The position numbers were made by a program, and so were the translations under genes. Under the pieces are notes generated by a model. The model ran no database searches and had not been told where the DNA came from. It saw only the letters and a list, made by a program, of their open reading frames with translations. DNA of 64,000 nucleotides, from assembly GCF_023159225.1 (NCBI RefSeq), contig NC_063168.1, forward strand, positions 64,025,398 to 64,089,397. Direction: 5' to 3'. Positions 11,630 to 23,690 of this stretch are shown in pieces; position 1 is the stretch's first letter; every line of letters begins with the position of its first letter. The DNA comes from Perognathus longimembris pacificus (Eukaryota > Chordata > Mammalia > Rodentia > Heteromyidae).

Positions 11630-13476
11630 CCGGTGATGCCCAGGCTCCTCGAGCACCATGTTGCTGGCAGAGCTGCTGTTTCCCCCTCTAAGTGAGGGGA
11701 GAGTTGCTAAGGAACGCCATTAGCATGCCGATGGCACAACCGTCTCGCAGAGTTTTGGCCTTAGCAGTTTGACTCTAATCAGAAAATCATTTTTAGAAAG
11801 ATTTGTCAGTGTAAGAAAACAAGCTCCTGAACTAAATTAGGGTCTGGATTATTTTCCCCTCCCATTCCAATCTGCAGGGCAGGGCCCACTGGGAGTCATC
11901 ATGGTTTTGTGTGTGGTGAATTCGATGTACAATTTGATCGGAAGCTCCTGAAGCTCTCTGTGTTCCACAGGCCCGGGCTGTTGGAGCACCATCTTTCAAG
12001 CCTGGACACCTCTGACTCACCTTTCCTCAAATCGGTTGGCACCCTTGGCTGGAGAGCCCAGGCTTTGGGACTCTTTAATCTGACCCCTCACCCTCCAGTA
12101 ATGAATTCATTGCATGTCTCCAGGAAATTAAGGCAATCCATTATATGTTATCTACCAATCTTTACAACAGAGCTGATAGTATTTAACTCACCTTTGCAGT
12201 CTACTTAGTAGCCTGTCAGATTCTCTTCCTTGGAAGGACAACCTGAAAACATTTTAATAAATGCTCCTTAACTGGATGCTTTAAATATACATGGGGTCAT
12301 GTGGCAAACTGCTCAGCAATCACTCGTTTGGCAAATAAGGCTATTTGTCACTCTCTCGGCTACTTCTATTTTTCTCCTCCTTTCTTCTTCTACATCACTC
12401 CATCTTGCCAGGGGCACATAATCTCTGTTTTGGGTTATAGTTCAGGTGGCAACTAGAATTCTGGACTCACTTGCTTTCCCTGAAAATCCAAGCATTTCTC
12501 AAATTGGGAGCAGGAGAATTTCACATCCTGTGGTGTCACCAGCAGACAGCATAGAAGGACAAAGATGTAGGTGTTGAGCCCAGGAGTGTTGCACAAATGA
12601 CTGTGTAGGGTAGAGCTCAGGCCATCCATTACATGCCTGTGCTTTCATTTCCAATGCAATTACAGACCTAATCACACTTAGGGACGTCTTCCTGTGCATG
12701 CCAGGCTGATTTACTCAGAGCCACTCATCATCTTGTGAACCTCAGGTCTGAGGCCTGCATGCTTCTCCCAGGAAGCAGGGTAGAACGCACCTGATCATTT
12801 TATTTTCTTGACTACTGTTCTAGGAAGAGAGAGGGTCTACAACATCATATGGTGCGGGGAAGATATTGCCAGAAGGGACCATGAAAACCATCTTAGGGAT
12901 CAGAGGACAAATCAAAGATAAGCCCTCACGCATACGGGGGCTTTAAGATGTCCTTCTTATCTGTGTGCAGAGAACTCAATATTCAGCCAATAGGATTTCT
13001 TTCTTTAGGGCCTGTGGACTTTGGAGGAATTTTCAGAAATGTCATCATGTCAGCTTGGGGATAAATATGCTCCCCCATGCCTTATGCTAATCTCATCGGA
13101 GGGCTCTGCGTTAAAAAAAAAAAGTCACCATAATCATTTAAGGGGACTTCCTTAATAAGGAGAGCCCATAATCTCAATAAAACTATGGATGCTCTAGTTT
13201 CTCTACCTCACAGGAGCTAAGGCTTAGAAGAGCTAGGCCAAGATAGGTTTTTTAATAAAAGTATGTGATGCAGAAGTTGCTCTTATTTTGCCTTAAAGCA
13301 GTCACACATGCAGGACCAGCCAAAGGTCAAGCCTGATTTCTCCCAGGAAACACAATATTTGCTGTTTTATGCTCTAAACTTAAGGGTTATATACCCCAGA
13401 GAAGCCAAAAGCAATTGAGCTCCTCCACCAAGCTGGCGGGCTATTGGATGAGTTTCCACTTTTCACAGAAAGATTC
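11628..13476. other. Unique non-coding sequence, relatively CpG-retaining at its start
   Basis: No coding exon or repeat recognised. The first 300 bp keeps several CpGs ('caccggtgatg', 'ctcctcgagc', 'catgccgatggc', 'ccgtctcgcag') in an otherwise CpG-poor region. It could be a regulatory or conserved element, but that cannot be judged without an alignment. Confidence 0.3.
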
Positions 13477-13518
13477 TGTGTGTGTGTGTGTGTGTGCGCG
13501 CGCGTGCACGTACATGTA
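13477..13518. repeat. (TG)n(CG)n alternating pyrimidine-purine tract
   Basis: All 42 bases alternate pyrimidine-purine: ten TG units, then CG units, then TGCACGTACATGTA. This is the sequence class with the highest known tendency to form left-handed Z-DNA. Confidence 0.9.
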
Positions 13519-15190
13519 ACAAACCCTTTTTCCACCCAGATAAAAGTGTATGTGGAACATCCCAATATTAAACTTTTATTAATGAGGCAATTTCACCAAA
13601 GATGGGTGGAAGTTGAGTAAAGAGAATTATACTACCGATCCCTTCCTTTTCTGTCCATCCCTCGTGGTCCCCTTCCCTCCTCAGACCTTTCTCTAGATTC
13701 TACCACAGAACCCACAGATTACACGAAAGTTTTGAATTTTCCAGGCGAAGTAACTGAGTCTTTAAGCCACAGTTTAGCCTGGTGAGGCACCATGCACATA
13801 GGAAATGGCCAATGAATACCTCAAACATATAAATGTTTTTAACTGTGAGGCAGGAGAGTTATACTAAAAGAACCAGAACGGTGCTGAGGGTGTTGATTTT
13901 TTAATCAGAGCAAAGAGCAAGGACTTCTGCCCTCTTCTCAATAGTCTATAATTCGGGAGCCCCTTTCTTCCTTCTGGGCTCTCTGCTGTTTACAAAGCAT
14001 AGCTGGACCTGGATGAGTCCACAGGAAGGGACTCTCTTCAGTGTTAATGCAGGAAGAAACATGGCATCGATCTCTCTGCAATTATAAGCTCAATGTGTTT
14101 CCCTTGAATTTTTAGAAAAACCAAAGGTACTTTGCAAGTGCAATAGAGCTTCCAATTAGGCATTTAAGTTCCCCATTTCTATTTCCCTAATGACTTGACT
14201 TGCTCTCCTGCTTTATGAAATGAAAATAGCTTTATTGGGGCACGAGAATGCTGCTGATTGCATGCTTAATATGCTTTTGCAACAAGTTCCTGTCTGTTTC
14301 TAGAATATGTAATGGATAGAATAAAACATTTCCATACTTCCTCATCTGATATATTTAGCTTCGTCTTTCCAACCCCAGACCTGGGCTGAGTGAGGGCAGT
14401 AAAATCTGGTAGAAATGTCTGGAAGCCTGGAGTGCTAATCCTCCAAAGAAAAGCTATCCTTGAAAGGAAGTGACTGGTCCCAGGGCCCTGTTAGTGAGGA
14501 AATGTGTAGGGCAGTGGACTTGCAAAGTCCACTACCATTTTTAGAAGTGCTTCAGTGGTCACTAGTCTTCTCTCTACTAAAGTCTTCCCCATCCTCTGAG
14601 CCTTGCCCAGTCCAGAGGCATCCAAGGGCATCCCAGCCAGTGCATGCCTGTGGACCCTTCTAGGTAGCACTATGTTCTCCTGGCCATCCCCCTACGAGAT
14701 GCAGGAAGTCATGTGGTTCACCAGTGCCTGTGTTGAAAGGGCCAGTGTCTCAGGAGGCTTAACACTTCACTGTGAGGCAATGGAAGTACAATATGATGAA
14801 CATGTCATCTCAGCCAGCTGGGGTGGCCTGGGAATGCCCTCCAGTTTTCCATTGATACTGTCTGAGGGATACAGAGCCATCTCTGGAGAAGACCGTGGCC
14901 ATGCTCTGGGTGCTTTGTAGAGAGGAGAGAAATCTACCAATACGCTGGACTATGGCTGGCCTTCGCATTCTTGTCTAATGCACCCTTGATTAGACCCGAG
15001 GTTACAGAGGACCTTGACCTTTGCTGCAATGCAGCTGTGACTGAAAAGCAGAAGAAGGAAAGGCAATCTCCCATGTTTCCACTCATCCTTATTTCCTGGG
15101 AACAGTCTGGATCCTCCGAAAGCACATCACCTGCTCTGCAGGGCTGGCTGGCTTGCCGATGGGAAGGCCTGCTTTACAAGTCTGAAGGAG
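13519..15190. other. Unique non-coding stretch, possible conserved element
   Basis: No repeat family recognised. The segment at about 14.06-14.35 kb is AT-rich, free of repeats and dense in homeodomain-like TAAT/ATTA words ('caattaggcatttaag', 'gcatgcttaatatgc'). It could be a conserved non-coding element, which is inference only. Confidence 0.3.
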
Positions 15191-15194
15191 ACCC

Positions 15195-15420
15195 TGAGGT
15201 CATTGTGTCCATTCCCCTGCCTTCAGGCAGGATTAGCAATAAGCTGCCCCTGCCAGAGGATAATCTCTTCTACTTGTAAAAGCTTCCAGAGCAGTCCTGA
15301 ATCTCTCTCGAGACCATTCATTGCAACTTTTAACAACTTTCACCATCAGGAAATTCTCCCCCATAGCTATCCTAAATCCCTTATGCTGGGGATTAAGCTC
15401 CTTTTCTTATTCTATCCTCA
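15195..15420. mobile_element. Possible ancient amniote repeat (L3/CR1-like 3' end)
   Basis: The pattern 'gtccattcccctgccttcaggcagg ... acaactttcaccatcaggaaattctccc ... atcctaaatccct' resembles very old CR1/L3-type 3' ends. The match is weak and by eye. Confidence 0.3.
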
Positions 15421-15929
15421 GTAGCCACTGCCAAGACTTAGCCTGCACTGCCTAAGAACTCTTCTGATACCTGAAGATTGTATGAAATCCTGCCTGCCTG
15501 TCTTTCCCAGATGAATAATCCCAGCTTCCTTTTCTCCAAGGCCCTGCTGCCCGTCTGCTTCCCACCTTTGAGGCTTCCCTCTCATTTCCTTTGAGTGCCA
15601 TTGTCCCAGGTAGGGTGTTCAATGTAAGTAATCTAGAAAGTTCTTGATTCATTTTTGGTGTTGTGAGTCTTTCTGGTATTCTTTGGTGCAGACATTTCTT
15701 TCTTGTTTATGAATCCACATAGCACTTATGTGTTAGAGACATTCTTGCTTGTTGGATGTGGTCACCTTTCTTCCTCTCCTTGGATATTTATGGAAATCTG
15801 GATCACCTTGCCAGCCATGTCTACATCATTCCATCTGCATCAGACTGACTACTGCCACCTCCAGAGAGAAAAGGAAGCATAATGATAATTCTGAATCCCT
15901 AGGAAGTGTTTTCTTTCCTTCTTTGTTTC

Positions 15930-16163
15930 ATTTGTACCAGTGCTTGAACTTGTGGCCTTGTGCTCCTACTTTGTTTTTTTCTCTCTCAAGACTGGCATTC
16001 TACCACTTGAGCTACAGTACAACTTCTCCCTTTTAGCTGGTTAATTGGAGATAAGAATCTCATGAGCTTTTCTGCCCACACTGGCTTCTACCCATGATCG
16101 TTAGCTCTCAGCCTTCTGAGCAGCTAGGATTGCAGGTGTGATCCACCCAGTAGCCAGCTGCTC
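15930..16163 (-). mobile_element. 7SL/B1-like + Geo-type SINE, antisense
   Basis: Antisense words in the expected order: 'gtgcttgaacttgtggcc', 'cattctaccacttgagctac', 'ggttaattggagataagaatctc', 'gcagctaggattgcaggtgtg'. The right (Geo-like) half lies to the left, as expected for the minus strand. Confidence 0.88.
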
Positions 16164-17214
16164 GGGAAATTTTTGACAAAGTAATTTATAGTTATAGAGA
16201 TGCCATCTTGATTTTGTGTGGCTGCTCAAATCCCCCTAGGGAATTAGCTTTAGGCAGAATGACCTTTTCAGTCTGGTTAATTTCATTTCTCTCTTGTTCT
16301 GTGCCTTTCATGAACTTTTTATCTTTCTGTCCCACTTTTATGGGTGCCCAAATCTTGCAACTGTGCTTCTATTGCTTGCACCACACTGGCCTTCCTCCTT
16401 TGGTGTACTTTGTCCCATGCCTGTCTCAGCCCAAACAAGCTCCTATACTCTATTTGCAGAGGATCTCAATTCCAAACCACTGAACAGGTAGGTCCTGAGG
16501 GACCCACAAAGCCAAAATGTGTTCACCCTGGACTATATGGGGGAAAACTTCTTAAAGGAGCCTGTAACACGGGAAGGGTTTAAGATATAGGCATGGAATT
16601 GGATCCAAGTTTCCCCAATAAGGAACAGATGTTACAAAGCTCTCCCAAAAGGATGAGGTGAGTTAAATGTACATCCAATGCAGAGGACTTGTCTGAGAAA
16701 TCCAAGGAGGCTCCCTGGAGATGATTGGGTTGGGGGTGATGTGGGTCTTGGACATAGGTGGTATCGGGGGAGGAGCTGAGCAAAGGAAATAAGAAATCTT
16801 GGATTGGCTCACATTTCCTGTATTTCTCTGCCCTCATCCTCATCCCAATTTTATCTCTAGTTTCCTGAAGAGACGACTCGCTTCCTTTTCATTTTATTGA
16901 GGGGCAATAGCAACAACAACAAAGGTAACCACTGAGCATCTTCTTTACGCTGGAGCTATTTCAGCTGAGAGGCTTCCAGGGATGTACTGCAAATACTGAT
17001 GATCAGATTAGATTCTGCACATGAGGTTTGAATTCCCTCAGTCTCTGGTCTGGAATGGTAGGAAGTACCTGGATTGGCTTCGGTACCTTGGTCATCTCTA
17101 ACTACTGTGCAGTCTTTTGGTTTATTTTACTCTTCTGTGCATCCTTTGTATGTTGTTTTTGCTGTTGAGAAAGTATTCTAGACACTGTATTGCAGAGATA
17201 ATAAGGCAGAATTG
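16164..17214. other. Unique non-coding sequence
   Basis: No gene, exon or repeat was recognised. Overlapping open frames of under 100 codons at 16.2-16.6 kb have no recognisable domain. Confidence 0.4.
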
Positions 17215-17389
17215 TATTTCAGTAGGGTATGGTAGGCAGAATTCCAAAGTGAACTCAAGATTTCCACCCCAAGGGGCACATGTCCCTTGTAACCCTGTCC
17301 CCTTCAATGAGATCATGAACTAGGAATATGGTGAGAAAGCAATTATTGTTACATGGCAACATTGACTTGATTGATGGATGATTATCCAT

Positions 17390-17605
17390 GTTCTAGGATT
17401 TGAATTTAGGGCCCCTTGCTCTAGCTTGTCTTTTGTTGCTTCTGGTTGGCACTCTAACCACTTGAACTATGCCTTCAGTTTGAGTATTTTCCTGAGACTC
17501 CCAGATTTGTCTGTTTGTGCTGACTGTGAACTGTGATTCTTAGATCTCAGCTTCCTGAGTAGCTACGATTATGCTGTTATAACTGCCAGATCCAAATGCT
17601 TGGCA
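17390..17605 (-). mobile_element. Diverged 7SL/B1-like + Geo-type SINE inside an LTR
   Basis: Antisense words 'ctaaccacttgaactatgcc', 'gatctcagcttcctgagtagctac' and 'gattatgctgttataac'. It interrupts the surrounding MLT1-like LTR, so it is younger than that LTR. Confidence 0.75.
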
Positions 17606-17831
17606 GCCACAGTGACTTTACAGGTGATTGTCCTGGGTGTGTCTGACACAACTGGTGATCCCTTGAAGGGATCGAGCTCTTCCTGAGGGGAATATTTACA
17701 AATTGAAGGGGGATTCCATGTGAGGAGGACTCTATGCACTGGATTTGAATTTGGAGAGGTCCTGTGGGAAGGAAGAGCTTCCTGGATTTTATGGAAACTT
17801 TAAATCTATGAACAAAGAAACTAAAACCTGC

Positions 17832-18122
17832 CTACTATGGTTGTGGGTTGTCTCCTCCAAAAGAGGCATGTTGAAAGTTGAACCCGTCTCTCTTGTTTAG
17901 AGGTGAGGCCTTTAGCAGGTAATTAGCTTAAATAAGGCCATGATAGTAGAGTCTCCATAATTGGACCTAGTGCCTTTATAAGAAAAGAAATGAGACCAGA
18001 AGAGATGCATACATACTCTACATCTCTTGCCTTGTGATGCTTCCCTGCATGTTGGGTCTCTGCCAATAAGAGACCTCTTTTCCTTGTAAGTGGTATTGTG
18101 TTATTATCAACAGAAGACAAAC
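17832..18122 (+). mobile_element. Second MaLR-type LTR nested in the first
   Basis: The words 'gtgggttgtctcctccaaaagaggcatgttgaaag', 'gaggtgaggcctttagcagg', 'cctagtgcctttataag' and 'ttgccttgtgatgcttccctgcatg' form their own 5'-to-3' LTR series. They sit between two parts of the outer LTR that would otherwise be contiguous. The subfamily is uncertain. Confidence 0.55.
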
Positions 18123-18825
18123 AGTCTCGCAACCACGTGAATTTGGAAGAGAACCCCAAGCTCAAGATGAGAATGTCTTGATTTCGGCCTTGTGAATTCT
18201 GAGCAGAGAACCTGGCAACTCTGTGTTCAGACTTCTGACCTCCAGAACTGTGAGCTAGTAAGTGGGTGTTGTTTTCAGCTGCTAAGTTTATGATAATTGG
18301 TTTTGCAGTAAGAAAAATTAACCCATGGGAAATATAGAAAAAGTAAACATGAAAAATTCAATAGTGGTAGGAGTTGTGCAGAAAATTAAAGCTCAGGACT
18401 GTAATGAAATGTGAATTGTGTGGCTACAATTGAAGGGGTAGTCAGAAAGGACCAATGCTGAGGTGATGCTTAGACTAAATGGGGAGGATAAAGAACAAGC
18501 CAGTCAGAAAGAGTACGCAGGGAAAAGGCACCTCAATATTATTCCTCCCTAGAGGAATCTGAGTTTATAGAAATTATGGACTATATTTATGTATCTGACT
18601 TCTAGTCCATTCTATCTGCTCTTTGAGTATGGGCAATTCTTGGTAAATGTTTGGCAAGAGATGACAACAAAATTTGCTCTCCAACTAGTGTGGGTAAGAC
18701 AGATTCTGGCCAGAAACTACCATATAACCTTCAATTATTACATACTTATTTTCTGAATGTCTACAGTATGCCCCATTCTGTACTAAAGGCTGGGGATAAA
18801 CCACTCTATCTATGGTTGCATCAAA

Positions 18826-19135
18826 CCAGTGAAATTCATATGTTGAAATCTTACATGACCTCAGTATTAGGAGATGGAGACTCTGGAAGCTAATTAGGTC
18901 ATGAAGGTAAAATTGGGATTAGTGAGTGGCCTTACAGGAAGAGGAAAGAAAGAGCTTACTTCCTCTCTCTGTTCTGACCATAGGAGGCCACAGAGCCAAA
19001 AGCCATCTGCAAACCATTGCCAGACACTGGCTCTGCTAGTACCTTGATCTTGAACTTCTCAGCTCTAGAACCAAGACCAATTTCTATTGCTGAAGCTGCC
19101 TAGTCTATGGGAACTTGTATAATAGCCCCAGTTAA
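18826..19135 (+). mobile_element. MLT1-like MaLR LTR relic
   Basis: Contains 'gaaattcatatgttgaaatc', 'agtattaggagatggagac', 'gctaattaggtcatgaagg' and 'gtaccttgatcttgaacttc', the standard order of an MLT1-type LTR. It is a solitary and decayed LTR. Confidence 0.7.
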
Positions 19136-20186
19136 TTGAGAAACAATATCAGTCAGTGCACTTTTTCCTTTGAGCAACTTATGTTTTTAAAGAGGAGACT
19201 TAATTTTTGTTTTAAGTAAAGTCCAGTGAACAACAACAACAACAACAGAAAACCAATCACAAATAGAGGTAAAGTCTGTGAAGGCAGTAAACAAGAAAAC
19301 TGAGTGTTTGAGCCTGGAGACTCCCAAAAGAACTCACTCCCAAGTTTTGAAGGTATAATTTAATGAACAAACAAATGTACAAATCAATAATTTCCCTGCT
19401 GCTGGCTTTACTGGATTCTGCTGTTTCTCTTCTTTACTCCTCCTGGAGGAGGGCAGCAAGTGGGGAAGGTACTCAGGAAAGGGGTTTCCAGGGGGAGTAG
19501 CAAGCTCCAATGTGTGTACAGAGCCATCTGGCTGGGCTGGGGCTGGAAGGGCCATGTGCCAGGGCAGAGACCATTCCCAAGGCAGGAAGTGAGATGATGG
19601 AAGCCTCAGTTAAGAATCAGGAAGGAAGATAGACTTCAGGGGACCCTTGAGAGACAGAGGACACCTTGTCAGCTGAGATAGAAGGCAGTTGAAGATTAGG
19701 GGCCATGGCTCTTTTCGAGGTCCCTCTGATTTGAATCACAGGGTGCCTGGAAATAGGGTAAAGTGAGGGGATTTTTTTTTTAGGAAGGTTTTGTTGAAGA
19801 CTCTTGTCTTTTAGTAAGTTTCTTACTCCTGTGACATGCTTAGGGGTAGACATCAGATGCCAGGAAGAAAAGAAAGAAGAAAGCAAAAGACCTAATGCTA
19901 ACCGCCCCCCCCCCCCACCTAATTGTAAAGATGAGGAAGAGAGAGAGGAGCTAGTAGATAAAACCCAAAACATTCAGAATCGGGTATAACGAAGGGGAAA
20001 TGTGACTTTGCTTAGTAGGCAGTGGTGGAGATGTGGTGTGTAGAAAATATTGTCAGGGGAAGCAATGGGCATGTCCAGGTTGGAACAGCTTGTTGCTCTG
20101 TGAATCTGGGGTGCAGAGGACATGCAATTTGATACTTTCTGCCCTGACTGTAGGCAGAAGGTTTGTCTTTGTGACTCTTCCTTTTT
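19136..20186. other. Unique sequence with a (C)n run
   Basis: No gene recognised. A run of about 13 C lies at about 19904-19916. Purine-rich patches (aagaaagaagaaagc) create spurious lysine/glutamate-rich open frames. Confidence 0.4.
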
Positions 20187-20421
20187 GCTGGTGCTGCGGC
20201 TTGAACTCGGGGCATGGAGACTATTCTTTAGCTTTTTCACTCCCAGATGGTGCTCTACCACTTTGAGCCACATGTCCACTCTGGGCTTTGTTTGTTGGTT
20301 AATTGGAGATAAGAGTCTCATGAAGTCTTCTTCCCAGGCTGGCTTCAAACGGACATCCACAGCTCTGAGCTTGTTGAGTAGCTAGGATTATATCAGTACT
20401 AGGAGCCACCAGTGTCAGAAT
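20187..20421 (-). mobile_element. 7SL/B1-like + Geo-type SINE, antisense
   Basis: Antisense words 'gcggcttgaactcggggc', 'gtgctctaccactttgagcc', 'ggttaattggagataagagtctc', 'gagtagctaggattat' and 'aggagccaccagtgtc'. Close to full length. Confidence 0.9.
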
Positions 20422-20594
20422 CCCCCTTTTTTAAAAAAGTAAGCAAAACTCTAGCACAAGAAAACACTCCAGGAAGGACTTGTGCCCCTGGATGGGTGAA
20501 GGGTATGGAGAATAGAGAAAATGGTGGATGGGGTATGTGAGGAGAAGGCTGCCTCTTTGATCTTTATGGAAGAAAGATGGTCAGAGAGGCCGGT

Positions 20595-20630
<36 letters not shown>

Positions 20631-20724
20631 TGTGTGTGTGGTGCATGGGCTTTGTGTGTCACATGTATGTTGTCTCTGTGAGCTGTGGGTTGTATGTGTG
20701 GTGAATGTCATTGAATATGTATCC

Positions 20725-20766
<42 letters not shown>
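20595..20766. repeat. Paired (GT)n arrays
   Basis: Two GT arrays (20595-20641 and 20724-20765) are separated by about 80 bp of GT-rich sequence. Reading through them produces spurious Cys/Val-rich open frames. Confidence 0.95.
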
Positions 20767-21593
20767 ACAAGTGGCTCAGGAGTTCACATTTGCTTCCTTC
20801 TGCCTTTTCCGTGAAGTTGGAGGTATGGTCATCTCTTGGGAAGGATGAAGATGGTGATAGGAAAAGGAGGAGGGTGGGTGGAGAAAACCTGAAATGACCC
20901 TGCAGAGAGGAAGCAGTGAGTGTCCAGGAGACTTTCTGGCAACCTGGAAAGGGGTTTGCACACCAGCAGACTACAGACATAAATATTCTGAACCAGACCA
21001 GCTGCTGGTTGGATCTATTGCTAGAAATTCTTCTAGATTTAAAACCAGGTAGGCTGAGGTCAGGGCTTTTGTCTCTGAAGACCTTCTTTCTTCCTGCCTG
21101 TCTGGTGGGCACCGGGGAGCACTTTATCTGAAGAGTGGGTTGGGGTGGGGTCCACTGCCTGAGCTTGTAAATTAAGCACAGGCAAACCTTGCTTTCTTTC
21201 TCCATCTTGGTGTTCTGTGTCTTCCACCTGCCTTTTCCTGCTCCCCAAATCTACCCCATACATAATTAATGACTGCAACAGCAGGTTCTGTTCTTATAAC
21301 AGAAGACACCTTTTGGCAGCTTTGAAATGCTTGTGTCTTTTCTGGCTTCACGAACTAAGCTGCTCACCTCATGTCTCCAGTAGGCTCCAGAAAGTTCCCT
21401 CCTGAGAACTTTTGTGTTGTGACAGGCCAGTCCTGTGGACACCATGACTGTCTTGGCTGTTCAACCTGAGAAGTATACGGAGGGAGAAGGCTGATGATAC
21501 ACATTCTGGGGCAACTGGTGGATTGCAGGGTGTGAGCAATTTAAAAGGATGCGATGCGACCAGATTAAAAAAATGACGGGAAACTGCATACGA

Positions 21594-21595
<2 letters not shown>

Positions 21596-21641
<46 letters not shown>
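21596..21641. repeat. (GT)n microsatellite
   Basis: About 23 uninterrupted GT units. Confidence 0.97.
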
Positions 21642-22055
21642 CTCTGAGGCCAGCCTCTCAGTGAGCAAAGCCTGAGAAACAGGTTATAAAGAAAAGGGAG
21701 GAAAACTGGGCAGGGGAGAAAGGTAGGCACAAAAGTGATCTCAGGTACCACCAACATCTCCTGTAGCCCAGAGAGCTCTGCAGTAGGACTTGCACTCCAG
21801 TGTTGGAGTCTCCATTCCCAGCTTTCCAAGGGAAGGTGCGGTGCTAATTTCCTCTACTGACAGTCTCGTGAGACAGCATCAGCAATTGCTATACATGCTT
21901 ATGTTATTTCTAATTATATGCTGCAGTCATTCGTTCACTCATTCAACAATTCTGTAAGTGACTTGTCCTTTTCCCCTTACATTTCTCCCTGTTTCACAGT
22001 GTATCTTCAGTGAATTCTGAGCTAATCATGGAGGGGCAAAGCATTTTGTTGTTGT
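21642..22055. other. Unique non-coding sequence
   Basis: Nothing recognised apart from the microsatellites on either side. Confidence 0.4.
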
Positions 22056-22310
22056 TTTTGGTGGTGGTGGTGGTGGTGGTTGTGGGGCTTGAACTCAGGG
22101 CCTGGGTGCTGTCCCTGAGCTCTTCAGCTCAAGGCTAGGGCTTGACCACTTGATCCACAGTGGCACTTCTGGTTTTCTGGTGGTTTATTGGAGATAAGAG
22201 TCTCAGGGACTTTCCTGCCTGGGCTGGCTTTGAACTGCAGTCCTTGGAGCTCAGCCTCCTACGTAGCTAAGATTACAGGCGTGAGCCACCAGCGCCCTGC
22301 CCAAGGCATT
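22056..22310 (-). mobile_element. Well-preserved 7SL/B1-like + Geo-type SINE, antisense
   Basis: Antisense of a near-consensus copy. It has a tail-derived (GTT)n/(GGT)n run at 22048-22082, then 'ggggcttgaactcagggcc', 'ttattggagataagagtctcag', 'gattacaggcgtgagccaccagcgcc'. The intact 7SL-like 5' end and low divergence suggest it is younger than most other copies here. Confidence 0.93.
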
Positions 22311-23525
22311 TTATACCTTTAGCAGGGCCATGATAACTTTTTTTTTGGCTTTGAGCATCTGATGGCCCTTGTTCTCTGTGTGTTCTTGGCCTGTTCATCC
22401 ATATAAATAAGTTTTAAAATCTAAATGTGGTGGAAAATAATGAAAAGAACAGAATAACACTGGCTTCCTGAAGAAGAGGGGAAAAGGAAGGAAAGGTTGT
22501 TGAGGAAAGGAGATCAAGGATCCTGAGCAGCTACCACATACCCTCTAGGACGTGGGAATAGACTGAACTTTGGGAAAATTCAAAGTGTGGGTAAAACAGA
22601 TTAGTTTTCTGCATGGGTATTACCTGTCTGACATAAATGGTGGTGAATTTGGGGTCTGGATTGATACATTAGGGCCCAAGGCCACCCTGGGTGCTCATGA
22701 CTTTAGATCCTTCCATACATTCAGAGAGGCTATTATAGGATTTACACATCATTTACACAGTTGAGGTCTATGAGCTCATCACTGTACTTCATATAGTGTA
22801 AAAAATAGTCAATATGTTGTCATTTATTACTTGGATCTTCATTTATGAAACATGGACATTGAGTCACTTGATATCTATGATCTGTTTCAGGGCTGGAAGT
22901 CTCTGTCTCAACAATTTCTAATACAAATGGCAGTGCAACTAATCAATGGCTGAGAGGTTCTTTATTGTTCAATAATTATCAATGTCTTGTGTGGGGAAGT
23001 ACAATAACATGCATTTCTGATTTGGGGGGGGGGGATTGGCACAAGATTGAGAGGAGGAACTAAGATTGTGTCAGAATCCGACTTACTAAACTTGGATGGC
23101 TGGAAAATGTACCAAAGCCTGAAAGATAAAGTGCTATATTTTTGTGAAACACTCACAAATACAGACCAGGTAATCCTGGCCCATAAGCAGTTTAAGTGAG
23201 ACGACTTAGGAGTTTCAGTGCAGGATATTCTGCATTTATTTATAAGTCCAATACATATTTATGGGATCCCAGACAGTGGTTCAGAAGTGAGGGACCCAGC
23301 AGTGAATAGTATGTATGATATCATCCTCATATGGGACATTATAAACCTTGTATTGTCATGTGATGCCATCCATAAATCCACAATAAGCAATACAAGTACA
23401 TCAGCTAAGTAATATAAAGCAGCAAGCACGAGTGATAGTAACAACGAAGTGATAGATGGGGGAGTATTCAAAATTAACTTTTTGACATGGCTGCTAAAAG
23501 CATTGAAATCCTAGATTCTATGAAT
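22311..23525. other. Unique or very ancient repeat sequence
   Basis: No gene. The 23.19-23.47 kb part ('cagacagtggttcagaagtgagg ... gcagtgaatagtatg') looks like an old mammalian interspersed repeat, but I cannot name it. A G-run (about 9 G) sits at about 23024. Confidence 0.35.
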
Positions 23526-23690
23526 AGTTCGTTCCACCAGAGTGGTTGAGCAAGTTTACATTCCCACCAACAGTATAGGCAGTGTTCCCTTTTGGCCACA
23601 TCCCCACCAGCATCTGTTATTATTAGTTTTCTTGATAATGGACATTCTAACTGGAGTGAGGTGGAATCTTAATGTTGACTTAGAGTGACC
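23526..23690 (-). mobile_element. LINE-1 3'-region fragment, antisense
   Basis: The words 'gagcaagtttacattcccaccaacag', 'ccccaccagcatctgttattattag' and 'gacattctaactggagtgaggtgg' are the antisense of the LINE-1 segment just before the 3' UTR. The same words occur in the larger LINE-1 at 36.7 kb. Confidence 0.85.

Larger units (their letters stand above)
17215..18312 (+). mobile_element. MLT1-like MaLR LTR, interrupted by a SINE and probably a second LTR
   Basis: The 5' part 'ggtaggcagaattcc', the middle 'gtgattgtcctgggtgtgtctgac' and 'ggattccatgtgaggaggactc', and the 3' part 'ttgatttcggccttgtg ... acttctgacctccagaactgtgag' follow the order of a mammalian MLT1-type LTR. The element is split at about 17.39-17.61 kb by a SINE and at about 17.83-18.12 kb by another LTR-like block. 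There is no internal retroviral coding sequence. Confidence 0.68.

Noticed and set aside
20521..20814. Cysteine/valine-rich frame suggesting a small secreted protein
   Set aside because: It is read across GT dinucleotide arrays and is a microsatellite artefact.
20595..21641. Regularly spaced repeats as a CRISPR-like array
   Set aside because: The repeats are plain GT microsatellites in a mammalian genome, with no conserved repeat/unique spacer structure.
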